Assembly (NCBI GenBank): GCA_022478985.1
Contig: JAKSZP010006611.1
Span: 124,001 to 188,000 of the forward strand
Length of the DNA: 64,000 bases
Direction: 5' to 3'
DNA from: Massospora cicadina
Lineage: Eukaryota; Entomophthoromycota; Entomophthoromycetes; Entomophthorales; Entomophthoraceae
Shown here: positions 32,492 through 45,500 of the stretch, piece after piece
How positions within the stretch are numbered: the first letter of the stretch is position 1
How the letters are laid out: each line of letters begins with the position of its first letter
Position numbers and translations under genes: made by a program
Notes under the pieces: model-generated
The model's database searches: none
Told to the model about the DNA's origin: nothing
What the model saw: the letters and a program-made list of their open reading frames with translations, nothing else

Positions 32492-34873
32492 TCATCTCGA
32501 CTTGATCAAATTATCTAGCAAAGATAAAACTTTGGAGTAGATGCCACTTCATACCGTGAAATGAGTTATCCAACATGGTTAAAATTAATTTCAGCAGAGG
32601 AGATTTTTTCCTTGTTCAATATTTCTTCTCAGGGCCATTCTTTGTAACATGGTTCACATCCTCTTCTCATTCTTATGTTCACTGCTGCCTTGCATTAGCG
32701 CAGTTCCAATGACTACATGCCACACAAGAGTCACTCAGTTTTTCTTACTGATGATGCTTTCTTGTACGCCTGTTTTACTCAGGTCAGGGAATATTATAGC
32801 TACACACCATACCAGGTCACTCAGTTGATCATGCCATTAATGAACTCCTGAACAACTGTTTTCCAAATTGGGGTTCTCATGAACTTTTGATGATGGATCT
32901 CTGAGTTCTCCTTATTGACTCTCAACAACAACAACAGCGGACCCAAATTTAACATGAACTGGTCCTAAAAAGTATTCACCACCACTGGATTTTCTTTACT
33001 TCCATCATAATGCTTCTTTCTTGCCACAAGCCAACATAAGATGAAACATTACTTAATACACTAATGCACTGTAGAAACAAAAACCATTATCTATATGTGT
33101 TTTCCAACTTTCTTTTTTATAATCCTCTTACCTTAAGGTAATATTTTAATATAAGATATTATTTATATATTTTTCTGTTTTATATCTTTTTTATCTTTTT
33201 TCTTAGATCCAAAACTTTAGGTTTTACTATGGCCTTGTTCACTATATGATCACTGGCAATGTAATTTATTGTAAATGCATCTATTGCTGATTTGGTGATA
33301 ACTTTAAACAGACCTGACCATAGGCTTCAAACTTGTTTCTTTAGATAAATCCATGGGTTTTACAATAGGCTACCCTATCTACAACATGGTATTTAGTACC
33401 AGTAAGATCATCTTTTTTTCTCTATTTTTTCTTTCAATTTCATCTAAATGCCTGTGATTGCAATTTGATCATATTATTCACCAATTTGTTAAATATTTTT
33501 CTAAACTCATCCCTGATTTGGTCCTGCTGCCTAATACAAAATTGGTGGCATTAAAGCTCTTGGACTATAAATAAGTTTAGGCAACGTTTTTCCTGTTGTC
33601 ATGTAATGACTAATATTATACATGAAGGTAACTGAACTTATATAGGATCCCCAATCAGAAGTTTCCCCACTACTAATTTTCTGAGCATCGCTGATAGAGT
33701 ATAAAAACTCTTTCCACCATTTATTTTAAATATAGCCAGTATAGAATGGATACCTCTCCTCTGATCCCCACAAGTTTGTTTATCCTTGGAATTACATAGG
33801 TGGCTAATTAGTTCCTTATTCAATGATTAACACATCTAGGCATCCATGCCAGTACACTGCTTGATCCAGGATGAATTTTGCAGTGCTTGTTGCATCTACT
33901 TGACTCAAATTTTTGGTTTTATCCCATTTAATTTGATGGTCTATTGCAACAAATATGTAATTTACACCCTCAGTACTAACACTCAGAGGCCCCACCTCAT
34001 CTATTGACACCATGTGCCAGGCAAACCCAGGGCGCTTTAAGTAATATCCCTTACATTTTGTAAACTTGTGAAAATGAAATTTCACACAACTGGGCAAATA
34101 ATTCATCACATTGTAGTTTAGAAAAAGCCAGTAATAATACTGTTAAATTTGATCCAGCATTTTTCTCAGGCCACTAAGCCCTACAATCTTGTGCACAGCT
34201 TGAATAACCACAGAGCGTTCTGACAGTTTTAGATATATTTCTCCTCTCTTTCTTGTAAAGTTGAATGTTCTTCATTTCTGTATTAGAATGGCTTTAATCA
34301 GAGCGTTCTGAATCTCCTGGGATCATCCCAAAACTTTCTTCAATCATCCATTTTAAAAGATCAATTACTTTATAATACATGACAATAATATCAGGTATCC
34401 TTTATATTCATCAGCATTCTGATGGGCTGCTTCCGCTCTGTGTACAATTTAAATATCATAGGCTTGTAACTATAAAGCTCATCTAGCCAGTCGCCCCTCT
34501 GATTCTTTGAAAATATAAAAAAGCGTAAGGATGAGTGGTCAGTCATGACCTTAAAGTGTGTCCTATGAGTATACATCTAAAATTTGTTGAAGACATATAT
34601 CGCTTCAGGGAATTTGCACTCCATCACGGCGTAGTTTCTTTCCAATGGTGTTAATATCCTACTCATATAAACTACAGAATGCTCATTCCATGACATCATC
34701 TATATGACTTAAAATTCCGCTGATTGCTGTTAGTGAGGCAACCATCTGAATTATAATATTACAATTAAAATGTGGATAGTTCAGAAAAGGACTTGACATC
34801 AAATACATTTGGAGCTCATCAAATGAATCTTGGGCCTCTTCATTTCATATGAATCCTTTTTGTACCCTTCAAC
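32492..34873 (-). pseudogene. Gy5 pol 3' part: integrase and RNase H end
   Basis: Minus ORF 33,816-34,109 is an integrase core: WHMVSIDEVGPLSVSTEGVNY (first Asp kept), IFVAIDHQIKWDKTKNLS, ATSTAKFILDQAVYWHGC. Minus ORF 34,391-34,576 is the RNase H end: HFKVMTDHSSLRF and DWLDELYSYKP. Between 32,492 and about 33,300 is a 3' region with no recognised domain. The frame is cut at 34,874-34,878 by Gy6. Confidence 0.75.
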
Positions 34874-34878
34874 AGAAG

Positions 34879-35830
34879 TGTCAGAATTGCAGATGACCAC
34901 ATAATCCAACCCTTTGACTGAATATAAGATTTGACGATTAAGTTATAATCATAGAGGATCATCAAAAGTGGCTGATTGATGAAAATATTTTCAGGTGGTA
35001 TCCCAATGATATTAGAAGTCGCCAACTAATGAATTATTTTTTGGCATCATCCCCGATGATATTTGAGGCCACAGACAGAAAATTTTGTTGGTCATTATCC
35101 CTGACAAAATTAAGCAATAATAGATATCGAGATAATACCCAATAGTTAAATTATAGGGAATTGTTCAGAGTGGAACAGATTGGAGTCATTGTAAACTACC
35201 AAAATATTTGAATGCTGGAGGAAGAGTGGAATCATCATCAGCCAAAACATTCAGTTTCAAGTACCTAATACCAATTATTTGGTCCGCCAAACACCTGAGG
35301 ATTACGCTGCCTAAAAAACACAAGTCAACTGTACCTGACGAGATTTGGTGCCTAACACTGAGGGTCAAACCAGTATAGGAGCACAAATATTCTCAGCGGA
35401 CAGCTGAAAAGTTGTGTGCTGATTTCTACTATAAAAACCCCCAAATTATTCCCTAATAAAGGCAGATTCAAACTGATATTAGCTTAGTTGTTTAAACATT
35501 GGTTGTATTAAACATTACTCTTAAGAGAAGAGTGCAAGGATCAGATATCCTTAGGTTGACAATATCAAAATTTCCCCTTTCTCTGTGAGAAGGGAATAGG
35601 GAAAGTGTTCCCTACCACTATCAAAATATTCTCAAGAGGAAGAAGCACCAGTTTAGCGTTGGGCTTTACTCTCAACGTGGCTTTTAGGCAATCAACCATA
35701 ATAATAGTCTTCATACTATTATTTCCCCAGTCTGTCAAAATCACTCAAATAATCAACTCCAGGATCCACGAATCTGTGCAGTTGAAATTTATAGCTAAAA
35801 AGCGAGCCAACAAAGCCCAAGATTTTAACA
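34879..35830 (+). repeat. Gy6 5' LTR (952 bp)
   Basis: Aligned to 41,616-42,567. Contains a TATA box (TATAAAAA, 35,430) and an AATAAA-type signal (CCTAATAAAGG, about 35,450). Confidence 0.9.
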
Positions 35831-35860
35831 TTAGTGCTCACTACAGGGGGTAGTTGAGTT
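35831..35860 (+). other. Gy6 leader, candidate primer-binding site
   Basis: TTAGTGCTCACTACAGGGGG follows the LTR directly. Gy5 has TCTTAGTTCTCACTACACGG after its 5' LTR, and Gy2 has TCTGGTGCTCCCTG. A shared ancestor like TGGTGCTCACT would be a normal tRNA-type site starting TGG, with G to A changes here. The matching tRNA was not identified. Confidence 0.45.
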
Positions 35861-35884
35861 GTCAAAAGCTAATTTAAAATAACG

Positions 35885-37150
35885 ATGTATTTTAAGGAAG
35901 AGCTTCAGAAGCTCTGGGCGGAACTGCAGGCCGTCAATGAAAATGTGCTCAGCTCAGCATCTAAGGCCGATGTTAGTACACTAGAGGAGCTTATGATCAA
36001 GGCGGAGGAGACACTCAAACAATTAGTAATAGTTAATAATAACCTATGCGGAAAAGTTGCCTCTTTAAAGTTGAAAGAGGGAGAACTCATCAAGGAATCT
36101 TATTTCAGAAAACTGAATGGGAAGCAGATCAAGAATGCATCTGATGGTTTCATGAGGATATGTCGAAAATGACCAAGCGTATAGAGGAGTTGGAGAAACA
36201 CCAATATGATTGCAAACAAAATTGAGGCAAATGATGCCAAAGCAAAGGCATGTGAAACGCCAAGCAATAAGACCTCTCTGCCCAAAACATGCCTAAACCA
36301 TTCGCTGGTTTGTCAGAAATGACTCCTGAAGTCACTTCAATGGCTTCTCAAGTAGCTGGGTCAGGATCTCCTATCAGCGGAGCAACTGAGGAATTTTTGA
36401 AATACGCTGAAATTGCCTACCTTTCACCAGGATAACGCCCTGGCATTCTTCCGCTTATTTGAGATGACATGTTTGGCTATATGGAATGACAAAAAGCAGT
36501 GACTGTAATGAACTGCCTTACCACAGATTGCCAAAATCTGGTGCTTCCTCACCTCAATGGGGACAATTGGTCATATGCGGAAGCCAAAGCTGCCATTATG
36601 TTGGATTTTGGAAGCCTTACTTGGATGGCAAATCGTAAACAAGAGTTCATTGGTATCCAATTCCTCAAAGATGAGACTCTGGCTAGTTTTGTTAACCGTT
36701 TTTACCAAGAAGCTCAGATCTTGGAAGGAGCAAATGTGTTAAGCAAAAAAGATGCACGCATAACCATGCAGTCTGCACTTCAGCCCTACTGAGACTTGCA
36801 TCAGATTATGGTGGTGGCGCTAGTAACTGAAACAACGACCTCACAGATGTAGACCATCTGAAGATGCTTGGGGCCACGTTTGATGCTCCCAATTATACTT
36901 TTAAAGTAATTCAAATGAAGTCCAAAAATATTGTCAAATTTGCTGAGCCATCTAAAGAATATGAGGGTCGAGTTGTGTCAAGAAGTAAACCTTAAAGTTC
37001 AAAAATGAGCGGAAAAATTGACAAACTGCTGTTTTCAATGTGGGAAGTCAGGCCATGTAATTGCCCAGTGTCAGGAAAGAAAGCCATAGGATCAGATTAA
37101 TCTCATTCAACCTCAAGAGACTGGTTCAAATTTTGGAAAAGGACCAGCAG
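35885..37150 (+). pseudogene. Gy6 gag: coiled coil, capsid, CCHC zinc knuckle
   Basis: ORF 35,885-36,172 begins MYFKEELQKLWAELQAV and has heptad-like Leu spacing (coiled coil). ORF 36,499-36,792 is the capsid-like part (ANRKQEFIGIQFLKDETLAS, FVNRFYQEAQILEGANV) and is homologous to Gy5's minus ORF at 44,998-45,258. The knuckle CFQCGKSGHVIAQC is at 37,030-37,071, with all four ligands present. Indels and TGA/TAA stops break the frame between blocks. Gag would build the particle and bind RNA. Confidence 0.8.
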
Positions 37151-37920
37151 TCTAGATCAGGGATGATCTAGTACTGCTGATAAACCTGTCCTGCCTGACA
37201 TAATGAGGGATGAAATCGATATCTCTGATCTACCTGTGGATAACGACTCACTGGATCCACTCCATCAGGGAATTAACTTGGATGTTAACGCTATAACTTG
37301 AGCCAAAGCAAAGGGGATCAACCCTGAAATTGTTAGAAGGGTCACTAAGCCCTACATATGACAGCTAGCAGAGAAAGTTAGATCCGCTGAGAGCCCTGAA
37401 GACCTAGTCAAAACGAAGTTGGATGAGGCTAACGTTTCTATACCTATCAGCGCAATCAAGGAGTCATTCCCAATTTATCCGCTCAAATAATCCACACACT
37501 TGATTTGGTGAATAAGGCCGCTATCCATTCAGTAAATACTTTATTACAGTACTCAGAGTGTACCTTTGTCAATATTCCAGTCAATAGGATAAAAGTCTGA
37601 GCCATAATTGATAGTGGAGCACCAGTCAACATCGTTTCCATCAAATTAGTGCTATGCATGAAAATTTCACTGGATTTAGAGCACCAAAAAGAGTATGGAA
37701 TGGCTGGACCAGACGTTACATCTCATGTGGAGCCTACAGTGCGCTACCACTTCAGTTTGGATTGCTGATGGTGTCAGCTCCCATTATAGTTCTGGCCAAT
37801 CCAAACTATGATACACTTATTGGGACAAAGTTCTTGAGGAAGTATGGAGAGAAATGTGATTTTTAAGAAAACACCCTGACGATATTGGGGCAGACGTTGC
37901 CTTTGGTTTACCAGTGGAAA
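37151..37920 (+). pseudogene. Gy6 aspartic protease
   Basis: AIIDSGAPVNIVSIKLV has the DSG active site (Asp at 37,610). The TGA just before it replaces a likely Arg (CGA). YDTLIGTKFLRKYGEKCDF (37,808-37,863) is the usual C-terminal protease motif (D-LIG-xFL). The two are in different frames, so one frameshift lies between. Confidence 0.75.
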
Positions 37921-39440
37921 GGAGAAACTCCGCTGACAAAGAAAGATAAGTCTGTCAATTTAATTTATGGTGATGGTATTATACCCATTCACTATAAACT
38001 AGTTGAATGGAAACAGAAACCAATGCCGATGTAAACTATGGAGAATTGGGGAATAACTCTAAGGGCAAACGCAGCAAACACTAATCCGCCAGGGGCTCAA
38101 ATCATAGTTTACACTGGGTTAACGGTGGAACTTCCAGAACAGCTATATGGAGAAATCATCAATTTTCTGGGAAAAATCAAGGATCAAACCTTGGATTGCG
38201 CCAGAGATCTTAATGCCAGGTCACAAAGAGATATGAGTATTAATAGCCAATCTGGGAGAGAAGCAGATGGAAATTGAAAGAAATCAGACCATTGCATTTC
38301 TGCACTTGCTCCTGACAGCGGAACTATATGCGTTTCATGAATCTGGATCGTTTTCTGAAATGGGATTGCTGGTGGGAGTTACCAAAAGTGTCAACATATT
38401 AGTGGATCACGAGCAGCTAGCCAATCTGACCACAAATCAGCAGGAGGACGTGCTCCAATTATTTGAAAAATATTAGATGATATTGGCTCAGAATGATCAT
38501 GACTTAGGATGCGCAAAAAATGTACTCCACAAAGTTGATACTGAGGAATGTCCACTGATATGAATGAGACCTGTTCGTAGGTCAAGAGCAGCGGAAGTGG
38601 AGGTCAGCAATAAATAAGCAAGTTAGTGGAAAATGGGTTACTCGTTCTGTCATTGAGCGCATGGGTGAGTCCAATCCTGTGGTAAAAAAGAAGGACAGAT
38701 CAAATTAAGTAGTGATCAACTATTGTCAACTAAACAATATCACTAAAAAAGACTCCTATCCGCTGCCCTGAATCAATGATGTGCTTATCACCTGGAGGAG
38801 GCAAGATACTTTTCTGCTATGGACCTGATTTCAGGCTAATGACAAATCAATTTTCCAAAAGAAGATCAGGAAAAGATGTACAATAATTACTGCACAAGGA
38901 CTATACCAGCTGACCAGAATGCCCCAAGGATTATGAAATGCGCTGGTGACTTTTCAGCGTGCTATGGATTCCATAATTAGTGACCTGAAGCTATCCTGCA
39001 TGCTAGTATACTTAGATGATATCAATGTCTTCAGTAGAACCTTTTCTGATCATTTGGAGTATCTGGAGGAAGTTTTCAAGCGGTTGGCAGTGGCAAATCT
39101 AAAAATTAAGCTTAGAAAATGCCATTTTTTCAAAAAAGAACTCGAATACTTAGGGTTTGTTATAAACTCTAACGGATTACAACTGCAACCCATGAAAAAA
39201 AGAAGCTATTGAACGGATGTTAATATCAAAAATTTCTTGGGATATTCAATTATTTTTGGGAATGGTCAGGTACTATCGCCAATTCATCAAATACTTTGCT
39301 GGAATCGCCAAACCTCTATTTCACCTACTCAAGGATCTGAAAGAGGGATTTGTGTGGAAAAAAGGCCCAGAAGTCATTCAATAAGCTCCAAAAATATCTC
39401 ATGAGCAGCCCAGTGTTGAAATATCCAAATTTTAGTCAGG
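37921..39440 (+). pseudogene. Gy6 reverse transcriptase
   Basis: GESNPVVKKKDRSN, VINYCQLNNITKKDSYPLP (38,700-38,770), MPQGL then NALVTFQRAMDSIISDLKLS, and the intact catalytic YLDD at 39,009-39,020 (VYLDDINVFSRTF). KCHFFKKELEYLGFVINSNG follows, and the thumb FLGMVRYYRQFIKYFAGI lies at about 39,235-39,305. Stops at 38,706, 38,770 and 38,936 and frameshifts near 38,790 and 39,200 interrupt it. Confidence 0.85.
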
Positions 39441-39840
39441 AATTCATTAATCCAAGTGGATGCCTCATTAATGGCGATTGGAGCCATTCTAAGTCAATTA
39501 GATGACAACAAGGACGAACATCCAGTAGCCTACATGAGCAGAACACTGTCGCCAGTAGAAAGAAACTATACTGTGATGGAGCGAGAGTGTCTGGCGGTCA
39601 TCCATGCCTGTAAACAGTTCCAAGTCTACATACATGGAATGCACTTTAAAGTCATAACCAACCACTCGTCCCTGCACTGGCTTCATAATCTGAAGGAACC
39701 AGAAGGCCGGTTGGCCTGATGGGCTTTAAAGCTGCAAGCCTACAATTTCAAAATTATCCATTGGGCTGGAGTGGTACATCAGAATGCCGACGGATTGTCT
39801 CATTTGCCAGTTGTTCATGTGATCTATCCTCAGGCTGATG
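39441..39840 (+). pseudogene. Gy6 RNase H
   Basis: VDASLMAIGAILSQL (catalytic Asp), HPVAYMSRTLSPVERNYTVM, ERECLAVIHACKQFQVYIHG and FKVITNHSSLHWL form a long open frame (39,456-39,719) ending at TGA where Trp or Arg is expected (GRLA*WALKLQAYN). NADGLSHLP follows near 39,785. In FKVITNHS the TDH Asp is Asn. Confidence 0.85.
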
Positions 39841-41035
39841 CACTATTCCAGCGGATGATCAAAGGAGATATTGGGGATGAACCCCAAGAAATTTGGAATG
39901 CATTATGAAAAGCCATGGAAAATACCAAATTTAAGGACAATCAATTATACAAAATGATCAAATTAATATGGGTTTTATTTCCTAAACCATCATAACAAGT
40001 ATAAACCATTTGAGCTGCTCACAAGGTCGTCAGCCATGGTGACCTAAGGAAAACAGTGGATCATATTCACCAGTATTGTTACTGGGAATCAATCAACTAT
40101 TATGTGGCATAACTTAGCCTGTTGTGTGGAATGTCAGCTGCACAAGCCGCACAAGAACATCGTAGGATACTAGCTAGTATGCCCTGGTTTCACATGGCAC
40201 ATGATGTCCATAGATGTTATGGGACCATTAAGCATCAGCACTGGAGGAGTGAAGTATATAATTGTCACAATAGATCATTTAACCTGATGGGTCAAAAAAA
40301 GCCCTCAGCAAAGTAGATGCAATAAGTATGGTGAAGTTTATACTTGACCAAGTGATCTATTGGCACGGTTGCCCTCAAGTCATTCTCAGTGACAACAGAA
40401 CCAACTTTACTTCACATGTGATTCCCAGGCTTAACGAATTAATGGGAATCTGCGATGTTTTATCTGTCCCCTATCATCCAGAAATGAACTGAATGGTGGA
40501 AAGAGTGAACGCAACTATATCCTTAACCTTACAAAAATTGGTCATGAGGAAAACTTCCGTGTGGGGAGCATATCTGAGTTTGGTCACTTTCAATTATAAC
40601 TCAGTTATCATTCAGCAACTGAGAAAACGCCATTTGAACTGTTATATGGGCGTAAAGCCACATTGCCGCCAATATTGTATTCAGCAGTAGAGCCATTTTC
40701 AGGGATGAGTGCCAAACATTATCTATCCTGACTGGCCAATATCCTGATTGAATTACAATCTCAAGCATTTGATATGACGATGAGAAAAGGAATCAATGCA
40801 AAGAAAATGGATGACCAGAATCAACTTACATTAAAATAATACCATATGGGCAATAGGGTAGCCTATTATGATACCCATGGGTTTGGGAGAAAGAAAAGTT
40901 GGACGCCCTATGGATGGAACCATTCAAAATTATTGCCAAGTTGGCGAATGATGCCTATACACTCAAGAATACTGAGAATGGTCATATAGTCAATAGAGTC
41001 CACATGAAATACTTAAAGTATTGGACTTAAGAGAA
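39841..41035 (+). pseudogene. Gy6 integrase
   Basis: Zinc domain remnants occur near 40,015-40,150 (AHKVVSHGDLRKT, then CCVECQLHKPHKN). The core reads MSIDVMGPLSISTGG (first Asp), YIIVTIDHLT*W, VILSDNRTNFTS (second Asp, about 40,390) and MVERVNATISLTLQKL (Glu, about 40,500). The C-terminus has FGRKKSWTPYGW and FKIIAKLANDAYTLK with HMKYLKYW (to 41,027). No chromodomain. Stops are mostly TGA or TAG. Confidence 0.82.
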
Positions 41036-41615
41036 AAAAGATAAAAAAGATGCATAAAAATACAAAAAAGTAGAAAATATTAAAATAATTTAATTTGAAC
41101 AGTAATGCATCTAGTGATATTCCCACCTACCAAGTGTGGAGAAAGGAATAGTAGCAGGAACAAGTCCCGAGCATTGGCAGGATCAGGAAGGGCTGAAAGT
41201 AGGTCCGCTGGAATAGTCCCTATCAACTAGATGTTGAGACCTGTCCTGGGGTTGGTACAGGTGGCAAGAGTGCCAGTGGAACCTGTCCTGGGGTTTGTAC
41301 TGGTGGCAAGAATGCCAGCGGAACCCATCCTGGGGTTTGTACAGGTGGATCAGTTGTTCTTTTGCAACTGATGTGAAGGTGGGACTGGCGCAACATGATG
41401 TCTTGGTAACCATGCTTGAGAAGAGGTGGCAACGGGTAGCAACCAAGGATACAGAGTCATTATATTGAGCAGAGCATATGGGCGTTGAGTGCGGACAGAG
41501 CTGCACTACGCTGAGGACATAGAAATATGACAAACCAAATGTGAGTTCCAGCTGAGGCGGCTTCCATTCCTGAGGGTTCTATCTTCCATTGGATATCTGG
41601 TCAAGAAGGGGGATG
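41036..41615 (+). other. Gy6 3' accessory region with 42-bp tandem repeat
   Basis: Between integrase and the polypurine tract lie about 580 bp. Three 42-bp units start at 41,240, 41,282 and 41,324 (CCTGTCCTGGGG type). As 42 is a multiple of 3, one frame reads PVLGLVQVARVPVE, PVLGFVLVARMPAE, PILGFVQVDQ. Just before the LTR another frame gives PEGSIFHWISGQEGG. This may be an extra ORF or untranslated spacer. AAGAAGGGGGATG (41,603-41,615) is the polypurine tract. Confidence 0.6.
41240..41365. repeat. 42-bp tandem repeat, three units
   Basis: Units begin CCTGTCCTGG (41,240), CCTGTCCTGG (41,282) and CCCATCCTGG (41,324), each followed by a G/T-rich stretch with GGTGGCAAGA. Confidence 0.8.
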
Positions 41616-42567
41616 TGTCAGAATTGCAGATGACTTCATAATCCAACCCTTCGACTGAATATAAGATTTGACAATTAAGTTATAATTGTAGAGGATCAGC
41701 AATAGTGGCTGATTGATGAGAATATTGTTGGGTGGCATCCCAATGATATTAGAAGTTGCCAACTAATGAATTATTGCCAGCATTATCCTCAATGATATTT
41801 AAGGTCACTGACAGATACTTTCATCAGACATCATCCCCAACAAAATTAGAAAATAATTTGATATTGGGATAATACCCAATTGTCAAAATCATAAGGAATT
41901 GTTCAGAGTGGAATGGATTAGAGTCGTCAGAAACTACCAAAACGTTTTAATGCTGGAGGAATAGTGGTATTGTCATCAGCTGAAACAATTGGCTTAAAGT
42001 TTTTAATACCAATTGTTTAGTCCAGCAAACACCCAAGGATTACGCTGCCTAAAAAATCCAAGGCAACAGTACTTAACGAGATTTGGTGCATAACACTGAG
42101 GGTCAAACCAGTATAGGAGCACAAAATATTCTCAGCGGACAGCTGAAAAGTTGTGTGTTGATTCCTACTATAAAATCCTGAATTATTCCCTAATAAAGGC
42201 ATATTCAAACTGATATTAGCTTAGTTGTTTGAACATTGGTTGTTTTAAACATTACTCTTAAGAGAAGAGTGCAAGGATCAGATATCCTTAGGTTGGCAAT
42301 ATCAAAATCTCCGCTTGGCTCTGTGAGAAGGGAATAGGGAAAGTGTTCCTTACCACTATCAAAATATTTTCAAGAGGAAGAAGCACCAGTTTAGCGTTGG
42401 GCTTTACTCTCAACGTGGCTTTTGGGCAATCAACCATAAGAATAGTCTTCATACTAATATTGCCCCAGTCTATCAAAATCACTCAAATAATCAACGCCAG
42501 GATCCACGAATCTGTGCAGTTGAATTCCGGGGTTAAAAAGTGAGCCAACAAAGACCAAGATTTAACA
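41616..42567 (+). repeat. Gy6 3' LTR (952 bp)
   Basis: Begins TGTCAGAATTGCAGATGA as at 34,879, ends TTAACA, then AGAAG. TATA box at about 42,169. Confidence 0.9.
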
Positions 42568-42572
42568 AGAAG

Positions 42573-45500
42573 GAACAATGGTTTGATTGATGGAAAAGTT
42601 TTTGATGCATTGTAAAATAGCTGACCATCCCCAAGAAGACGTGTATATCCTGGACACCCTTTGGTATCGCCATCTGTTCAATAGCCAATATTTTCTTCAG
42701 TTGAGGTTTTAATCTGACAGAGTTTATAACAAAATCCAAGTTTTCAAGCTCTTTCTTGAATAAGTGGCATCTTCATATCTTGATTTCACTAATTTACGTT
42801 TACTATACATTTGTACACTTCCTCTAAATACTCAAGGTTGTCATTAAATGTCTGACTAAAAACATTGATGTCATCCTGGTATATTAAAATCCAGGACAAC
42901 TTCAAATCACTTAAGACGGAATTTATCACCTGTTGAAAGGTTGCCACCACATTACATAGTCCCAGGGAATTCTAGTCAGCTGATATTTCACTTGTGTGGT
43001 AATTCTTGCAAATTTCTCCTGATATTTTTTTATAAAATCTATCTGCCAATAGCTTGAGATCAAATCCACGGCCAAAAGAACTTTTCTTCCCCTAGATGAT
43101 TGAGCTTGTCATATATCCTTGGCAGCAAATATGAATCCATCTTGGAATTCTAGTTCAATTGGTGGTAATTAATCTCCACTTGACTTGATCTGTTCTTTTT
43201 CTTTGCTATAATTATCAGACTAGCTTATGGAATCAAGAAAGCCGTATGGATCCATGCTCAATCAGTTTACTAATTTCCTCTCTAACTACTTCCTCATCAT
43301 GTTTTATTTGTTAGATAGCTTGCATCCATATTGGCGGATATTCCCCATTATTAATCTTATGGATCATATTTTTTGCGCACCCTAGGTCATGATTGTCCTG
43401 AGCAGTTATAACCCTTAATTTTCAGAAAAAAAATTGGAGTACCTTCTCTTTCTGATGTTCTGAAAACCCAGAAAGCTTTTTTCAATCCACTAATTCGTTT
43501 ATATTTTCAGCACCATCTTCTGGTAATCCCATTTCTGCTAAAGTCCCAAAATCATGGAACTCTTTGATTTTAGTAACAGGATAAATGATAAAGCATAAAT
43601 ATTTGGGTTTTTCCCCCTCATTGGTTGCCACTCAGATTAGCCAATAGAACCTAAATTTCTCCATGGTCTGGAATTATAATTCCTGGAGCTACCCAAGGCT
43701 CTAATCTTATTTTATTTGATGGGGTGACAATTTCTACATATAACTGTCCTAGACTCTCAATGTTACCACTGTGTTAACTACTAGTTGTGTTCCCAATGGA
43801 ATGGTAGTTGTCATCTTTGCCCTCAATGGTATCCCACAATCCTTAAGTATCTGTGTTGGCAACCCCAGATTTTTCTTCCAAATATGTTGTATTGGATAGG
43901 AATCATGCTATCAATGCAATTAAATTTACAAAGTTACTCTTCTTTGTCAGTGGAATTTCCCTTTCTAAAAATACCATAGGTAATGTTTTCTTTACAATAG
44001 TTAAGGAACTTTCTTTAAAGGCACATATGCATTCATACTTTCTCAAGAGTTTTAATGGGAATTTCATAGTTCTGTTTTGAAAACAATATGATGGTTGCTG
44101 ATACCATCAGAGATTGAATCAAAGAGGATAAATTCATATGTGTTCCATAAGATGATGTAGTTACTGGTCTGATGATTCCATATTCTTTATGGTGCTTGAA
44201 ATCTGTAAAGACCGTTATTTACTTCAGTAACTTGGTTAAAATGATATTAATAAGTGCTCCACTATTGATCATTGCTTGTACTTTCACTTGATTGGCCAAA
44301 ATATCTTCATGTGTACACTTTTAGTATTTGAATAAAATGTTTACTGAGTAAAACATGGCATCAATCACCAAGTTTAAAGTATATAATAATTAAGCGTACA
44401 GTTCATAAAAAGATTCCTTGATAGTGGTAACTTGAATGTAAAGATTCACATTATCAAGCTTTGTCTTAAGCAATTCTTTGGTGCTCTCAGTGGATCTGAC
44501 TTTTTCCGCTATTTGCTGGGCATAAAGCTGAGCAACCTCTTTCATGATATTGGGTCTAACCCTTGCCTTTGCTCTGGTAATCGCGGTTACATCCAAATTT
44601 GCCACCTGCTAGAGCGGATTAGCTGTATCTCTATATACAAATAAATTGGAAAATATCCAATTTGTCTTTAAAAATATGTGCCAGAACTGGATTAGTTGCA
44701 GTAATAGCCTTTTCCTTAAATAGACTGCCAATCATTTTCCCAAATCCTTAACAGGTTCCTTCTATCTAGTCTGATATGGGTTTACTTATTCTTTGAGTTT
44801 CTTGTACCAACATTGAGCGGTGAAATGTCCAGTTTTGCCACATTTATGACAGCAGTTTTGAGATTTGTCCATCCATCTTGGCCTGTCTGGTTTTTCCTCA
44901 TTACTTCTCAATTCTGTAAATCCTTATCTGTCTCATTAACTTAGTAGTATTTTGAGTATTCTTGATGGGAAAGTATTTAAAGATTTAATTAGGGGCTTCA
45001 AACTTTAAACCTAACACCTTGAAACACTCCAACATCTTCAATGTGGAAGTTTGGGTTGTAAGCGCCAAAACCACGACACATTGCAATTCTGTAGGTTCCA
45101 AGTGCCATCTGTATAGCAATAAAAGAATCAAAATCTGATTGAACTTTTGCGCCTGCTTGGATTTGCTCTTCCTGGTAAAATTGATAAAATAAAGAGTGAG
45201 TTAAGGCTTCATTCTTCTTAAACTGTATTCCCAAGAGCTCCTTCTTGTGGCTAGTCATCTGTTCAAGGCTTCTGACTCGTTCATAATAGCTTCTTTGGAG
45301 TCTTTGTATGTCATTTTTTCTCTATTGAGATGAGGCAACACCAGATTTTGAAATTGTGTCTAAGAAGTTTATAAATTTTAATGCTTTCCGGCGGTCATCA
45401 TATTATATATAGTCATTACAATTAGGTGGAAAAACGAAGTAGCATTATCAAAGTGGAAAATAGGTAATTTTTCATATTCTAAAAGGCTTTTTAACGACTG

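Larger units (their letters stand above)
34879..42567 (+). mobile_element. Gy6: Ty3/gypsy element nested in Gy5
   Basis: LTRs 34,879-35,830 and 41,616-42,567, both exactly 952 bp, starting TGTCAG and ending TTAACA. A perfect 5-bp target duplication AGAAG flanks it (34,874-34,878; 42,568-42,572). The internal 5.8 kb holds gag with coiled coil and CCHC knuckle, protease, RT, RNase H, integrase and an accessory 3' region with a 42-bp tandem repeat. It is the best preserved copy in the 11.7-47.2 kb stack: DSGA, YLDD and the integrase D-D-E residues can all be read, though stops interrupt them. Confidence 0.9.

Noticed and set aside
32492..33300. Possible envelope-like gene in Gy5's 3' region
   Set aside because: No signal peptide, furin-type site or membrane segment could be read in any minus frame.
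41240..41365. Direct repeats as a possible CRISPR array
   Set aside because: Units are contiguous with no unique spacers, and lie inside a eukaryotic retrotransposon.
41183..41533. 116-codon minus-strand ORF across the 42-bp repeats
   Set aside because: Openness comes from the repeat period; element genes are on the + strand. The + frames are described instead.
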